Shown here: positions 8,899-17,123 of the stretch, one piece after another
How the letters are laid out: each line of letters starts with the position of its first letter
How positions within the stretch are numbered: the first letter of the stretch is position 1
DNA from: Shimia sp.
Lineage (GTDB): Bacteria; Pseudomonadota; Alphaproteobacteria; Rhodobacterales; Rhodobacteraceae
Length of the DNA: 64,000 nucleotides
Reading direction: 5' to 3'
Assembly (NCBI RefSeq): GCF_022448905.1
Contig: NZ_JAKVCW010000014.1
Span: 28,354-92,353 of the forward strand
Notes under the pieces: generated by a model
The model's database searches: none
Seen by the model: only the letters and a program-made list of their open reading frames with translations
What the model was told of the DNA's origin: nothing
Translations under genes and position numbers: made by a program

Positions 8899-9630
8899 TC
8901 AGATAACGGTGTAGCCTGCTGTTGCCGCCATGGCGCAGGCTACGCCAATAAGAAAGGCGCGGACGTTCACGCGCTCTCGTGGGGGCAGTTTCAGGCGGAT
9001 CGACAGGATGATGATGATGCCGCCCACCACGGCGGTCGCGATAGATTGGTAGTGGTGGCCCTTTTCGATGTGGTTGCCCAGCACACAACCGACATACATT
9101 GCGGCCATAAAAAGTGGCGCCATCCAGCGGGAAAAGGCAGCGGGGTATTCTCGGTGCAAGAAGCTGTTCACGCCAAAGAGATGCACGGAAAAGACAAAGA
9201 CCGCGACCCCGTAGGCCGCCGTGAGATTGCTTTGAAAATGCGTGATCGTGATGCCGATCAGCAGGTTGTAGGTGGCAAAGGACAAAGCGTTGAGTGTCAG
9301 CGCCGTTCGGGCCGGGCGGTTGTTGTCCTGTTTGAAATCCACCAGGTAGTAGATCAGGAAGCCGATCATCAGATAGACATAGAGCTGATGTTTGAACAGC
9401 AGGCCGTGGTCAGGATATTGTGCGCCGACCAGTTGCGTCATGACCGCAATTTTGGGCAGCAAATAAAGAAAGGCATAGCCAAGCCCAATGCCGGAGCTGA
9501 AATCCAGTAGCCAGCGTGACACAATGGGAAACCGTTTGATGAACGGCGCGGTGCCAACGTGGGTCAGCGAGATCAGAGCAACCGCCAGCACCTCGCGCCA
9601 GGTGATGTCGCCGTAAAGTGTTGCGGACAT
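8899..9630 (-). CDS. Multi-pass membrane protein of unknown function
   Basis: A 243-residue integral membrane protein with about seven hydrophobic segments (for example around residues 10-30, 45-65, 80-100, 115-135, 140-160, 180-200 and 215-240). Histidines sit within or beside the helices (FKHQLYVYLMIGF, VHLFGVN, GNHIEKGHHY), which could hint at metal handling, but I do not recognise a family. The start at 9630 has a GGAG site 9 bases upstream; the frame is open 15 codons further. It is convergent with the dehydrogenase gene and followed upstream by the gcrA terminator. Confidence 0.7.
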   Translation of the reverse strand: MSATLYGDITWREVLAVALISLTHVGTAPFIKRFPIVSRWLLDFSSGIGLGYAFLYLLPKIAVMTQLVGAQYPDHGLLFKHQLYVYLMIGFLIYYLVDFKQDNNRPARTALTLNALSFATYNLLIGITITHFQSNLTAAYGVAVFVFSVHLFGVNSFLHREYPAAFSRWMAPLFMAAMYVGCVLGNHIEKGHHYQSIATAVVGGIIIILSIRLKLPPRERVNVRAFLIGVACAMAATAGYTVI

Positions 9631-9690
9631 TGCGCCGGTCTCCCTTGTTCTGACTTGCAGTAGACACAAAGCCATTGACGGGACACAAGC

Positions 9691-9718
9691 AAAAAGCCCC
9701 GCACAGGGCGAGGCTTTT
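9691..9718 (-). terminator. Rho-independent terminator after gcrA
   Basis: On the minus strand AAAGCCTCG...CGGGGCTTTTTG forms a stem with a CCCTGTG loop and a T run, 25 bases past the gcrA stop. It can work in both directions. Confidence 0.75.
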
Positions 9719-9742
9719 CAAAGTGTCTTAAGGGGCCGCTGC

Positions 9743-10333
9743 TTAGCGTTTGCGGTCGCGGCGCGCGCTCATAGGTTGGAAGGCCACGCCGACGTGGGCT
9801 TCGCAGTAAGGTTTACCGGTTTGCACCGGCAGGCCGCAGAACCAGAAATCTTCGGTGGCCGGGTCACCCACCGGCCATTTGCAGGTGCGTTCGGTCAGTT
9901 CCATCAGCGAGAGCTTCTTGGCGGTCTTTTCAACTTCGTTGACCTTGGCCAGAGCTTCCGGGCTGATCTCATTGGCGGACGGCTGCGGTGGCAGCGGTTG
10001 ACCGGCCGGGATGATCTGCTTGCGCAGCGGCTGCGCTGGACGCGCGGCGACCGCTGGCTCGGTTTTGGGTTCCGGCTTGGGTTCGGCTTTGGGCGCGGCC
10101 TTGGGCTTAGGCGCCGCCTTGGCCTTGGGGGCTGCCTTCGGCTTTGCATCGGCCTTAGGCTTGGCATCCGCCTTGGCGCCACCCGTGGCGCGGTTGGACA
10201 GGCCCAGACGGTGCACCTTGCCAATCACCGCGTTACGGGTCACCCCGCCCAGCTCTTTGGCAATCTGGCTGGCCGATTGGCCTTCGCCCCACATTTTTTT
10301 CAACAGCTCTACGCGCTCGTCGGTCCAGGACAT
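9743..10333 (-). CDS. gcrA: Cell cycle transcriptional regulator GcrA
   Basis: A 196-residue protein starting MSWTDERVELLKKMWGEGQ, the helix-turn-helix of GcrA, followed by the recognition-helix region GGVTRNAVIGKVHRLGL (about residues 29-45). A long Ala/Lys/Pro linker (about 52-105) separates it from the conserved C-terminal domain with TCKWPVGDP, FWFCGLP and YCEAHVGVAFQP. In Caulobacter GcrA binds sigma-70 RNA polymerase and acts at promoters bearing CcrM-methylated GANTC. One GANTC site (GAATC at 10435-10439) lies in the divergent region. A GAGGAAG ribosome site precedes the ATG, and a terminator-like hairpin sits just before it. Confidence 0.96.
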   Translation of the reverse strand: MSWTDERVELLKKMWGEGQSASQIAKELGGVTRNAVIGKVHRLGLSNRATGGAKADAKPKADAKPKAAPKAKAAPKPKAAPKAEPKPEPKTEPAVAARPAQPLRKQIIPAGQPLPPQPSANEISPEALAKVNEVEKTAKKLSLMELTERTCKWPVGDPATEDFWFCGLPVQTGKPYCEAHVGVAFQPMSARRDRKR

Positions 10334-10350
10334 CCGTCACTTCCTCAGCT

Positions 10351-10375
10351 AAAAAGCGGCCTCCAAAAAGGCCGC
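10351..10375 (-). terminator. Terminator-like hairpin in the gcrA leader
   Basis: On the minus strand GCGGCCT-TTTTGG-AGGCCGC is a perfect 7-bp stem followed directly by TTTTT, ending 18 bases before the gcrA ATG. There is no T run on the plus strand, so it points at gcrA. It either blocks antisense transcription coming from the ABC permease gene or acts as an attenuator in the gcrA leader. Confidence 0.6.
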
Positions 10376-10506
10376 CTCTGCATTTCTTGGTCAGGCACCT
10401 ATTCTAATCACCCCAGCCCGAGTTACAAGGCGAAGAATCACCCATGGGCGCGGCAAAGCGGCGAGTGGGGAGGTAAAACCACAGCGACGTTAGGAAATCG
10501 GCAGCA

Positions 10507-11316
10507 ATGGCACAGGATCAGACGACAGAAATGGGCGTGCGCCGCTTTGGCCGGGTGAACTGGCTGGGGCTTGGCACTTTGGCGAAACGTGAGGTTTTGC
10601 GGTTTCTGGCGGTGTGGACACAGACGCTTTTGGCGCCTTTGGTCACTGCTGGGTTGTTCCTGCTGATCTTCTCGATAGCCATCGGGCCCAGCCGAGGGGC
10701 AGTGATGGGCGTGCCGTTCCTGACCTTCCTGATCCCAGGCATTATGATGATGACGGTGATCCAGAACGCTTTTGCCAACACGTCGTCCTCAATTGTGATC
10801 GCAAAAGTGCAGGGTAATATTGTGGATACGCTTATGCCGCCTTTGTCTCCGATGGAAACGGTGCTCGGCTATATGGCCGGGTCTGTGGCACGTGGTTTTT
10901 GTGTGGCAATGGCGATCACCATCGCCTTGGCGCTGGTGCTGGGGCAAGGTGTGGCGCATCCGCTCTGGGCGCTGACCTTTGTGCTGCTTGGCGGGGCCAT
11001 GATGGGTGCAGTCGGGATCGTGGCCGGGATTTTTGCCAATAAATTTGACCAGATGGCGGCGATCACCAACTTCATCGTGACACCTTTGGCCTTTCTGTCC
11101 GGCACGTTCTACTCGGTAGAAGCATTGCCGGAGAGCTTGCAGGGCTTCACCCGTGTGAACCCGATCTTCTACCTGATCGACGGCACACGCTACGGCATGA
11201 TTGGGGTGTCTGATAGTGCGCCAGTGGTGGGCCTGACGGTTGTCACTGCCGTCACCGCTGCTTTGATGGCGGCAGCCTATGCCATGCTCAAAACAGGCTA
11301 TCGCCTCAAAAGCTGA
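10507..11316 (+). CDS. ABC-2 type transporter permease (no adjacent ATPase)
   Basis: A 269-residue permease with six hydrophobic segments and the ABC-2 membrane signature (LSPMETVLGYMAGSVARG; LAFLSGTFYSVEALPESLQ; NPIFYLIDGTRYGM). It resembles the YadH/NodJ class of exporters. Such permeases need an ATP-binding partner; none is adjacent on either side, so the ATPase must be elsewhere. Divergent from gcrA with 173 bases between the starts. Substrate unknown. Confidence 0.88.
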   Translation: MAQDQTTEMGVRRFGRVNWLGLGTLAKREVLRFLAVWTQTLLAPLVTAGLFLLIFSIAIGPSRGAVMGVPFLTFLIPGIMMMTVIQNAFANTSSSIVIAKVQGNIVDTLMPPLSPMETVLGYMAGSVARGFCVAMAITIALALVLGQGVAHPLWALTFVLLGGAMMGAVGIVAGIFANKFDQMAAITNFIVTPLAFLSGTFYSVEALPESLQGFTRVNPIFYLIDGTRYGMIGVSDSAPVVGLTVVTAVTAALMAAAYAMLKTGYRLKS

Positions 11317-11339
11317 CTTGGCTCAATAGGTGATGCGGG

Positions 11340-11398
11340 CTTCTTCTTACCAAAAATATCCTGGGGGAGCCCGTCAGGGCGGGGGCTAAGCCCCCACT
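11340..11398 (+). repeat. Dispersed intergenic repeat, copy A
   Basis: Begins CTTCTTCTTACCAAAAATAT, continues CCTGGGGGAG, then a GGGGGCTAAGCCCCC hairpin. Its first 30 bases recur exactly on the opposite strand at 53966-53996 and in a looser form at 60641-60700. It lies just after the permease stop, and the hairpin may help end transcription. Confidence 0.7.
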
Positions 11399-11405
11399 TC
11401 CGAGC

Positions 11406-11549
11406 TTAGCGCCAGAACGCCAACCATTCGATCAGCTCAAACAGCTTCTTGGCAAGCAGCAGGAACACGGCGCTGTCATTGAACACCACATCGATCCCCA
11501 ACAGTGCCAGCAGGAACAGAAACAGAAAGATGGCAATTTGGTTGGTCAT
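11406..11549 (-). CDS. Small membrane protein (47 residues)
   Basis: Reads MTNQIAIFLFLFLLALLGID, then FNDSAVFLLLAKKLFELIEWLAFWR: one N-terminal transmembrane helix, a short loop and an amphipathic C-terminal helix ending in aromatic residues. I recall near-identical layouts in Rhodobacterales proteins beside gap, so I take it as real despite its size. The ATG at 11549 is preferred over an upstream in-frame start 22 codons earlier. It lies 88 bases downstream of gap on the same strand and could share its transcript. Function unknown. Confidence 0.65.
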   Translation of the reverse strand: MTNQIAIFLFLFLLALLGIDVVFNDSAVFLLLAKKLFELIEWLAFWR

Positions 11550-11637
11550 GACGCACTGCGCCCCCGGATGTGTCGTGGTCGGACCAGATATGCCCGACCC
11601 CATCCGAGGGCGCAAGTTGTTGTGATTTGAGAGGCGC

Positions 11638-12636
11638 TTAGACGCGTCCCATCAGGGCGGCCACATCGGCCATACGCGCGGAGAAGCCCCACTCGTTGTC
11701 ATACCATGCCAGCACGCGCACCAGACGTTTGCCCAGCACTTTAGTCTGGTCACCAGCAAAGGTGGCGCTCTCCGTGGTGTGGTTGAAGTCCACAGAGACC
11801 AGCGGCAGGTCGTTGTACCCCAGCACGCCTTTCATCTCGCCTGCGGCCGCTTCGGCCATGACGGCGTTCACGTCTTCGACGGTGACATCCTTGGAGGCAG
11901 TGAAGGTCAGGTCCACAGCCGAAACATTCGGGGTTGGCACGCGGATTGCGGAGCCGTCGAGCTTGCCTTTGAGTTCCGGCAGAACCTCACCCAGCGCTTT
12001 GGCGGCGCCTGTGGAAGTCGGGATCATCGACATGGCGGCCGCACGGGCGCGGTACAGGTCTTTGTGACGGCGGTCCAGTGTTGGCTGATCGCCAGTGTAG
12101 GCGTGGATCGTGGTCATGATGCCTTCTTCGATGCCAAACGCGTTGTTTAGAACCTTGGCCACCGGTGCGAGACAGTTGGTGGTGCAGGAGCCGTTGGAGA
12201 TCATGTTGTCGTTGGCTTCGAGCTGGGTGTCGTTCACGCCAAACACGATGGTCTTCTGCACGTTCTTTGCCGGCGCGGAGATCAGTACTTTCTTAGCGCC
12301 GCGTTCCAGGTGTTTCTTGGCTTTCTCGCCGTCGTTGAAATTGCCGGTACATTCCAGAACCACATCGACGCCGCTCCAGTCGAGCTCATCCATGTCGTAG
12401 GTGGAGTACATGCGCATCGGGCCCATGCCCACATCCATGGTGCCGTTGCCGGCGATCACTTCGTTGCGGAAGCGGCCATGCACAGAGTCATAGCGGATCA
12501 GGTGCGCGGCGGTGTCCAGCGGGCCGGTGGCGTTGATTTTCACAACGCGGACGTCTTCGCGTGCTTCTTCGGCGATGTGCATGAGGGTCGAACGGCCAAT
12601 GCGGCCAAATCCGTTGATGCCGACGGTAACAGTCAT
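11638..12636 (-). CDS. gap: Glyceraldehyde-3-phosphate dehydrogenase, type I
   Basis: A 332-residue cytosolic enzyme oxidising glyceraldehyde-3-phosphate to 1,3-bisphosphoglycerate, reversible in gluconeogenesis. NAD-binding GINGFGRIGR at the N-terminus; catalytic Cys151 in SNGSCTTNCLAP, where the usual alanine of SNASCTTN is glycine; the substrate-binding HAYTGDQPTLD and the C-terminal WYDNEWGFS are intact. Upstream are two LacI-type operator sequences (12737 and 12780), suggesting control by a carbon-metabolism regulator. Roseobacters often carry two gap genes; this one stands apart from a pgk. Confidence 0.97.
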   Translation of the reverse strand: MTVTVGINGFGRIGRSTLMHIAEEAREDVRVVKINATGPLDTAAHLIRYDSVHGRFRNEVIAGNGTMDVGMGPMRMYSTYDMDELDWSGVDVVLECTGNFNDGEKAKKHLERGAKKVLISAPAKNVQKTIVFGVNDTQLEANDNMISNGSCTTNCLAPVAKVLNNAFGIEEGIMTTIHAYTGDQPTLDRRHKDLYRARAAAMSMIPTSTGAAKALGEVLPELKGKLDGSAIRVPTPNVSAVDLTFTASKDVTVEDVNAVMAEAAAGEMKGVLGYNDLPLVSVDFNHTTESATFAGDQTKVLGKRLVRVLAWYDNEWGFSARMADVAALMGRV

Positions 12637-12736
12637 GAAGAGCTCCTGTCCTGCTCTGAACGGTGGAAAATATGGTCTTCGCTATAGTGGCGTAGAGACA
12701 TTTTAGGAAGGTAAAATCCCAATAAAAAACGGGATG

Positions 12737-12746
12737 TTAGCGTTAA
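12737..12746. promoter_or_regulatory. LacI-type operator upstream of gap, site 1
   Basis: TTAGCGTTAA fits TTA-N-CG-N-TAA, the palindrome with a central CG typical of LacI-family operators, and resembles the site I remember for CceR in Rhodobacter. It lies 101 bases upstream of the gap start. Confidence 0.55.
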
Positions 12747-12779
12747 AACTGGGCGGTGTCGCTATCGGTTCCGCTGCCG

Positions 12780-12789
12780 GTAACGCTAA
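12780..12789. promoter_or_regulatory. LacI-type operator upstream of gap, site 2
   Basis: GTAACGCTAA matches the same palindrome with one mismatch. Its centre is 43 bases from that of site 1, close to four helix turns, so two bound dimers would face the same side of the DNA. The GTTAGCGTTA and TAACGCTAAC segments of the two sites are also inverted copies of one another. Confidence 0.5.
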
Positions 12790-13045
12790 CGGTTGGAGAT
12801 TGGTTGGCCATGTCGAGCTAAGTTGTGTGCAAGTGCAGAAAGTTGACCTTCAAAAATGTGTGATCTCGAATCATGAAGTGGGCAGTTACGATTAAGGTGG
12901 TGAGGCACCTAAAACTGCGCGGGTCGGTATTGGAATTTTGTCACGACATGCAGGTGAAATGGCGCAATCTGCGAGTGGCGGCTGTTTTGGAAGGCCTATT
13001 CTATTTGCAACAACGCAACTAGCGCCAAAGAACGGGAGGCAGCTT

Positions 13046-13504
13046 ATGCAACTGATCGTGGACGGGAAATCCCATGAGGTGGATGTCGAAGAGGACATGC
13101 CGCTGTTGTGGGTGCTTCGGGATGAACTGGGGATCAAAGGTGTAAAATACGGCTGCGGTGTTGCGGCTTGTGGCGCTTGCACCGTGCACATTGATGGTGT
13201 GGCGGTGCGGTCGTGCCAGACACCGGTGGCGGATGTGGATGGGCCTGTGACCACCATTGAGGGCTTGGGGCAGCCCGAGGCGATGCACGCGGTGCAGGAG
13301 GCCTGGGTGGAGCATCAGGTGGCACAATGTGGCTATTGCCAGTCTGGTCAGATCATGCAGGCAGCGTCGCTGTTGTCGGAGATCAAGATGCCGTCGGATG
13401 CAGAGATTGACGAAGCGATGAGCGGCAACCTGTGCCGTTGCGGGACGTACCCGCGTATTCGCGCCGCCGTGAAAACGGCCGCTGCCAAGATGCAGGAGGC
13501 GTAA
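13046..13504 (+). CDS. Molybdenum hydroxylase 2Fe-2S subunit
   Basis: A 152-residue small subunit of a xanthine oxidase-family enzyme. The plant-type 2Fe-2S cluster is [15 protein letters not shown] with a further cysteine in RSCQTPV; the second cluster is CGYCQSGQ and [11 protein letters not shown]. It resembles IorA of isoquinoline 1-oxidoreductase and the small subunits of CoxS type. The GGGAGG site before ATG 13046 fixes the start; an upstream in-frame start is less likely. The large subunit starts 3 bases after the stop, so the two form an operon. Confidence 0.93.
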   Translation: MQLIVDGKSHEVDVEEDMPLLWVLRDELGIKGVKYGCGVAACGACTVHIDGVAVRSCQTPVADVDGPVTTIEGLGQPEAMHAVQEAWVEHQVAQCGYCQSGQIMQAASLLSEIKMPSDAEIDEAMSGNLCRCGTYPRIRAAVKTAAAKMQEA

Positions 13505-13507
13505 GGT

Positions 13508-15748
13508 ATGGGCAAGGTTGGAAAAATCGCGCGCCGTACGTTCTTGTTTGGCGCTGTGGCTGTGGCCGGCGGCGTGGCCTTTGGCGTCTACAAAGTGCGC
13601 ACGCCGTATGAGAATCCACTCAAAGATGGGCTGGCTGATGGGGCGTCCACGTTTAACCCTTGGGTGGTGATTGATGGCGAGAAAATCACCCTGATCACGC
13701 CGCATGGCGACAAAGGGCAGGGCGTGGCACATGCCCAGGCCGCGCTGATTGCAGAAGAACTGGACGTGGAGTTTGGTCAGTTCGAGATCGATTTTGGCAA
13801 GCCGGACAAAGCCTATTGGAACCGGGCGTTGGCCGGGGACGGTGCGCCGTTTATGGCGACAGACGAGAGTTTCACAGCCGAAGCAACCCGCAGCTTTATG
13901 GGCGGCATGATTAAACTGTTGGGCATGCAGATCACTGGCGGCTCAACAGCGATGCCGGACAGCTATGACAAGCTGCGTGAGGCTGGCGCTGTGGCGCGGG
14001 AAACTTTGAAGCTGGCGGCGTCCAATGTGAGCGGCGTGCCAGTGGCGCAGCTGAAAACCGCAAATGGGGCTGTGCAGCTGCCAGATGGCTCAGAACTGGC
14101 CTATACGGCGCTGGCTGGTGCAGCGGCGAAGGTTGAACCTGTCACCGAGATCACGCTGCGCAAGCCGTCGGAATGGCGTTTGATTGGCAAGCCGATGCAG
14201 CGGTTGGATATGGTGGCGAAATCCACCGGCACCTTGAACTATGGCATCGACGTAGACATCGACGGCATGGTGCATGCGGCGGTGATGTGTAACCCGCGTC
14301 AGGGCGGGAAACTTGAAGGCTATGATGCCAGTACCGCGGAAAGCATGCGTGGTGTGCAAAAGGTTGTTGAAGTCAGCGGCGGTGTTGCTGTGGTGGCAGA
14401 CAACACTTGGCGGGCTATTCAAGCGGTGCAGGCGATTGACTTTGACTGGGGCGCCGCGCCGTATCCGGCGGAGCAGGATGGCCATTGGGCGGCCATCGAG
14501 GCGTCTTTTACTGAAGAGCAACTCGACAAAGAGTGGCGCAATGAAGGGGATGTGACGGCTGCCATGTCGGGAGGCAAGGCTGTCGAAGCCGCATACCGCG
14601 TGCCCTATGTGGCGCATGCGCCGCTGGAGCCGCTGAACGCCACGGTGTTGGTGGAGGACGACAAGGTCACGGTGTGGACCGGGCATCAGATCCCGCGCAT
14701 GTTGCAGGATCAGGTGGCGAAGGTCACCGGCCACAAGTCAGAGCAGATCGAGCTGGTGAACCACTTCATGGGTGGCAGCTTTGGGCATCGTTTGGAGTTC
14801 AAGCATGTGGAACTGGCAGCGGAGATTGCCAATCAGATGCGTGGCACGCCGGTGAAGCTGACCTACAGTCGCGAAGAGGACTTCGCGCATGACTTCCCGC
14901 GTCACATCGGCATGGCGCGCGGCAGTGGCGCGGTGCAGGATGGCAAAGTGACAGCGATGGATTTGCAGGTGGCGATGCCGTCTGTGGTTGTGTCGCAGAT
15001 GGGCCGTGCGGGCCTGAATGTACCGGGCCCTGATATGCAGATCGCGGCGGGGGCGTGGAACAACCCGTACGGGTTGGAGAATTTCCGCATGCGAGCCTAT
15101 CGCGTGCCCGAATTGGCGCCGGTCTCGAGCTGGCGCTCTGTGGGGGCCTCTGCCGGTGGGTTCTTCTTTGACAGCCTGCTCGATGAGTTGATCCACGAGG
15201 CGGGCGCTGATCCGCTGCAAGAGCGCATTCGCCTGATGCAGCATGATGTGAGCCGCAAAGTGCTTGAAGCTGTTGGCGAAATGTCCAACTGGGGCAGTTC
15301 GTTGGGACCCAACAAAGGGCGTGGTGTCGCTTTTGTGGAGAGCTTTGGCGTGCCAACGGCGGAGGTGATTGAGGTCACCAATACCGAAGATGGCATCACC
15401 ATCGACAAGGTTTGGGTTGCCGCGGACGTTGGCACGGTGATTGACCCGGTGAACTTTGAAAACCTTGTGCAAGGCGGCGTGATCTTTGCGCTGGGCCACG
15501 CGATGAACAGCGAGATTACCTATTCCGACGGGATGGCGGAGCAAGCCAACTATTGGGATGCAGAAGGGATGCGCCTGAAGCAATGTCCGGAGATCATGGT
15601 GCGTGGCTTGGAGAATGGCGATAAGGTGCGCGGTATTGGCGAGCCGCCGGTTCCACCGGCGGCACCAGCCTTGGCCAATGCGATTTTTGCGGCCACAGGG
15701 CAACGCATTCGCGAATTGCCGCTCTATCATCACATTGATTTTGCCTGA
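13508..15748 (+). CDS. Molybdopterin-binding large subunit, IorB-like (twin-arginine signal)
   Basis: A 746-residue xanthine dehydrogenase-family subunit. The N-terminal ARRTFLFGAVAVAGG is a twin-arginine-like signal, so the enzyme is probably folded in the cytosol and exported with its small subunit. The ending GIGEPPVPPAAPALANAI includes the conserved glutamate expected near the molybdenum. With no FAD subunit in the locus, electrons probably go to a cytochrome or quinone, as in isoquinoline 1-oxidoreductase and membrane-bound aldehyde dehydrogenases. The substrate (an aldehyde or N-heterocycle) cannot be told. A terminator follows. Confidence 0.9.
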   Translation: MGKVGKIARRTFLFGAVAVAGGVAFGVYKVRTPYENPLKDGLADGASTFNPWVVIDGEKITLITPHGDKGQGVAHAQAALIAEELDVEFGQFEIDFGKPDKAYWNRALAGDGAPFMATDESFTAEATRSFMGGMIKLLGMQITGGSTAMPDSYDKLREAGAVARETLKLAASNVSGVPVAQLKTANGAVQLPDGSELAYTALAGAAAKVEPVTEITLRKPSEWRLIGKPMQRLDMVAKSTGTLNYGIDVDIDGMVHAAVMCNPRQGGKLEGYDASTAESMRGVQKVVEVSGGVAVVADNTWRAIQAVQAIDFDWGAAPYPAEQDGHWAAIEASFTEEQLDKEWRNEGDVTAAMSGGKAVEAAYRVPYVAHAPLEPLNATVLVEDDKVTVWTGHQIPRMLQDQVAKVTGHKSEQIELVNHFMGGSFGHRLEFKHVELAAEIANQMRGTPVKLTYSREEDFAHDFPRHIGMARGSGAVQDGKVTAMDLQVAMPSVVVSQMGRAGLNVPGPDMQIAAGAWNNPYGLENFRMRAYRVPELAPVSSWRSVGASAGGFFFDSLLDELIHEAGADPLQERIRLMQHDVSRKVLEAVGEMSNWGSSLGPNKGRGVAFVESFGVPTAEVIEVTNTEDGITIDKVWVAADVGTVIDPVNFENLVQGGVIFALGHAMNSEITYSDGMAEQANYWDAEGMRLKQCPEIMVRGLENGDKVRGIGEPPVPPAAPALANAIFAATGQRIRELPLYHHIDFA

Positions 15749-15753
15749 ATGAG

Positions 15754-15781
15754 AAAGGCCCGCCGAGTTGGCGGGCCTTTT
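15754..15781. terminator. Bidirectional terminator
   Basis: AAAGGCCCGCC-GAGTT-GGCGGGCCTTT is a perfect 11-bp stem with a T run, between the convergent molybdenum hydroxylase and enoyl-CoA hydratase genes. It can end both transcripts. Confidence 0.88.
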
Positions 15782-15783
15782 GT

Positions 15784-16548
15784 TTAGCTGGGTTTGAAAT
15801 TTGGTGGGCGTTTCTCAAAGAACGCGGCGCGTCCTTCTTTGGCGTTGTCACTGCCCAACAGCAGCGGTTGTAGGTCGCGCTCATAGTCGATCGCACGATC
15901 CATGCGGCCACTGTCAAACGCCTTGATGGCGCGCAGAGCCTCTGGCCCCAGAGTTTCGACGTGTTTGGCAAGCTCAAGCGCGGTTTCGAGCGCTTTTCCA
16001 TCTTCAACCAATTCGTCCACCATACCGATGCTTTCGGCTCGTTCCGCGGTGACAGGTTTGGCATAAAGCATGATTTGCCGTGCGCGGGACTGGCCGACGC
16101 GGGCGGGCAGGGAGGCGAGCAGGCCGTAGTCTGGCATCAGGCCGATTTTGGGGAACGCCGCCATGAAACGCGCTGAGCGGCCAGCAATGACTGTGTCGCA
16201 CAACATTGCGACAGCCAGACCGGCCCCCGCAGCCCAACCTTCGACAGCCGCGATCACCGGGACCGAGCCGCCGGTGATTTGGTTCACCATATGTTTGACA
16301 TGTTCGAAGTTGATGCGTTTGAGGCGGGCAGGGGCGTCCATTGCGGAAATGTCGCCACCCGAGGAGAAGTTACCCCCTGCGCCAGTGAGAATGACCGCCC
16401 GGATGGAGGTGTCAGCTTCGGCTTGTTCAAGCGCTTCGGAAATCGCTTCGCGGGTTGCGACGCCAATGGGGTTCAGGCGGACAGGATCGTTGAGTGTCAG
16501 CACCAAGGCATTGTCGATGCGTTCTGACAAAAGGGGTTGGTCGGGCAT
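15784..16548 (-). CDS. Enoyl-CoA hydratase/isomerase family protein
   Basis: A 254-residue crotonase-fold protein. The oxyanion-hole segments AVILTGAGGNFSSGGDI and AVEGWAAGAGLAVAMLCD are present. The usual second catalytic glutamate region reads FPKIGLMPDYGLLASL: an acidic residue is present, but the wording is that of crotonases of the PaaG/isomerase kind rather than classic hydratases, so the reaction is open. ATG 16548 has an AAGGAG site. Single gene; no beta-oxidation partner nearby. Confidence 0.85.
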   Translation of the reverse strand: MPDQPLLSERIDNALVLTLNDPVRLNPIGVATREAISEALEQAEADTSIRAVILTGAGGNFSSGGDISAMDAPARLKRINFEHVKHMVNQITGGSVPVIAAVEGWAAGAGLAVAMLCDTVIAGRSARFMAAFPKIGLMPDYGLLASLPARVGQSRARQIMLYAKPVTAERAESIGMVDELVEDGKALETALELAKHVETLGPEALRAIKAFDSGRMDRAIDYERDLQPLLLGSDNAKEGRAAFFEKRPPNFKPS

Positions 16549-16733
16549 GGGGGCTCCTTGGCGTGGCTTTGCGCTCAACCTTAGAAGCTCACGCGCTGTG
16601 CTCAAGTGGGCGGCAGCATGCGACACGTGACGTCACAGGCCAATCACGTTGATTGGGGCAGATACACCGAGGGCTTCCCTTCAGGGTGTTGGGACGCTAC
16701 GGTTGGGTCGTAAGGGTTTGGGGAATAAAGAAA

Positions 16734-17117
16734 ATGACAGAGATCCGAAAAATCCTGCATGTTGAGGATGATGCAGATATTCGCGAGATCACCTATTTGG
16801 CGCTGGCTGAATTTGGCGGCTTTGAGGTGATGCAATGCGCCAATGGCATGGATGCGATCAAGAAGGCGGCTAAATTTGCGCCGGACCTGTTGTTGCTTGA
16901 TGTGATGATGCCGGGGTTAAGCGGATTGGAGACGTTGACCAAGCTGCGCCGTCAGGATGACTTGGCCGATGTGCCAGTGATTTTTATGACGTCCAAAGAC
17001 GTCACCTCCAAACACCATTCTGACATTCGGGAAAACGCTGTGGGGGCGATCCAGAAACCGTTTGATCCGGTGGCGTTACCGGATCAACTGCGGGCCATTG
17101 TGGCCAATGCGGAGTAA
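16734..17117 (+). CDS. Single-domain response regulator
   Basis: A 127-residue stand-alone receiver: acidic pair ED-D at residues 11-13, phospho-acceptor Asp56 in LLLLDVMMPG, the T/S switch in FMTSKD and the conserved lysine in QKPFDP. No output domain, so it acts as a phosphate shuttle or by protein contact. It converges with the Hpt gene (6 bases apart), and the histidine kinase follows, giving the three parts of a phosphorelay in 2.2 kb. ATG 16734 is preferred over an upstream in-frame start because the receiver begins there. Confidence 0.9.
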   Translation: MTEIRKILHVEDDADIREITYLALAEFGGFEVMQCANGMDAIKKAAKFAPDLLLLDVMMPGLSGLETLTKLRRQDDLADVPVIFMTSKDVTSKHHSDIRENAVGAIQKPFDPVALPDQLRAIVANAE

Positions 17118-17123
17118 GCGCGC

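Noticed and set aside
12837-12860. TTGACCTTCAA considered as an FNR box
   Set aside because: The spacing between TTGA and TCAA is 3 instead of 6 bases.
14738-15733. 331-codon minus-strand frame within the molybdenum hydroxylase gene
   Set aside because: Shadow of the real gene; no family likeness and no ribosome site.
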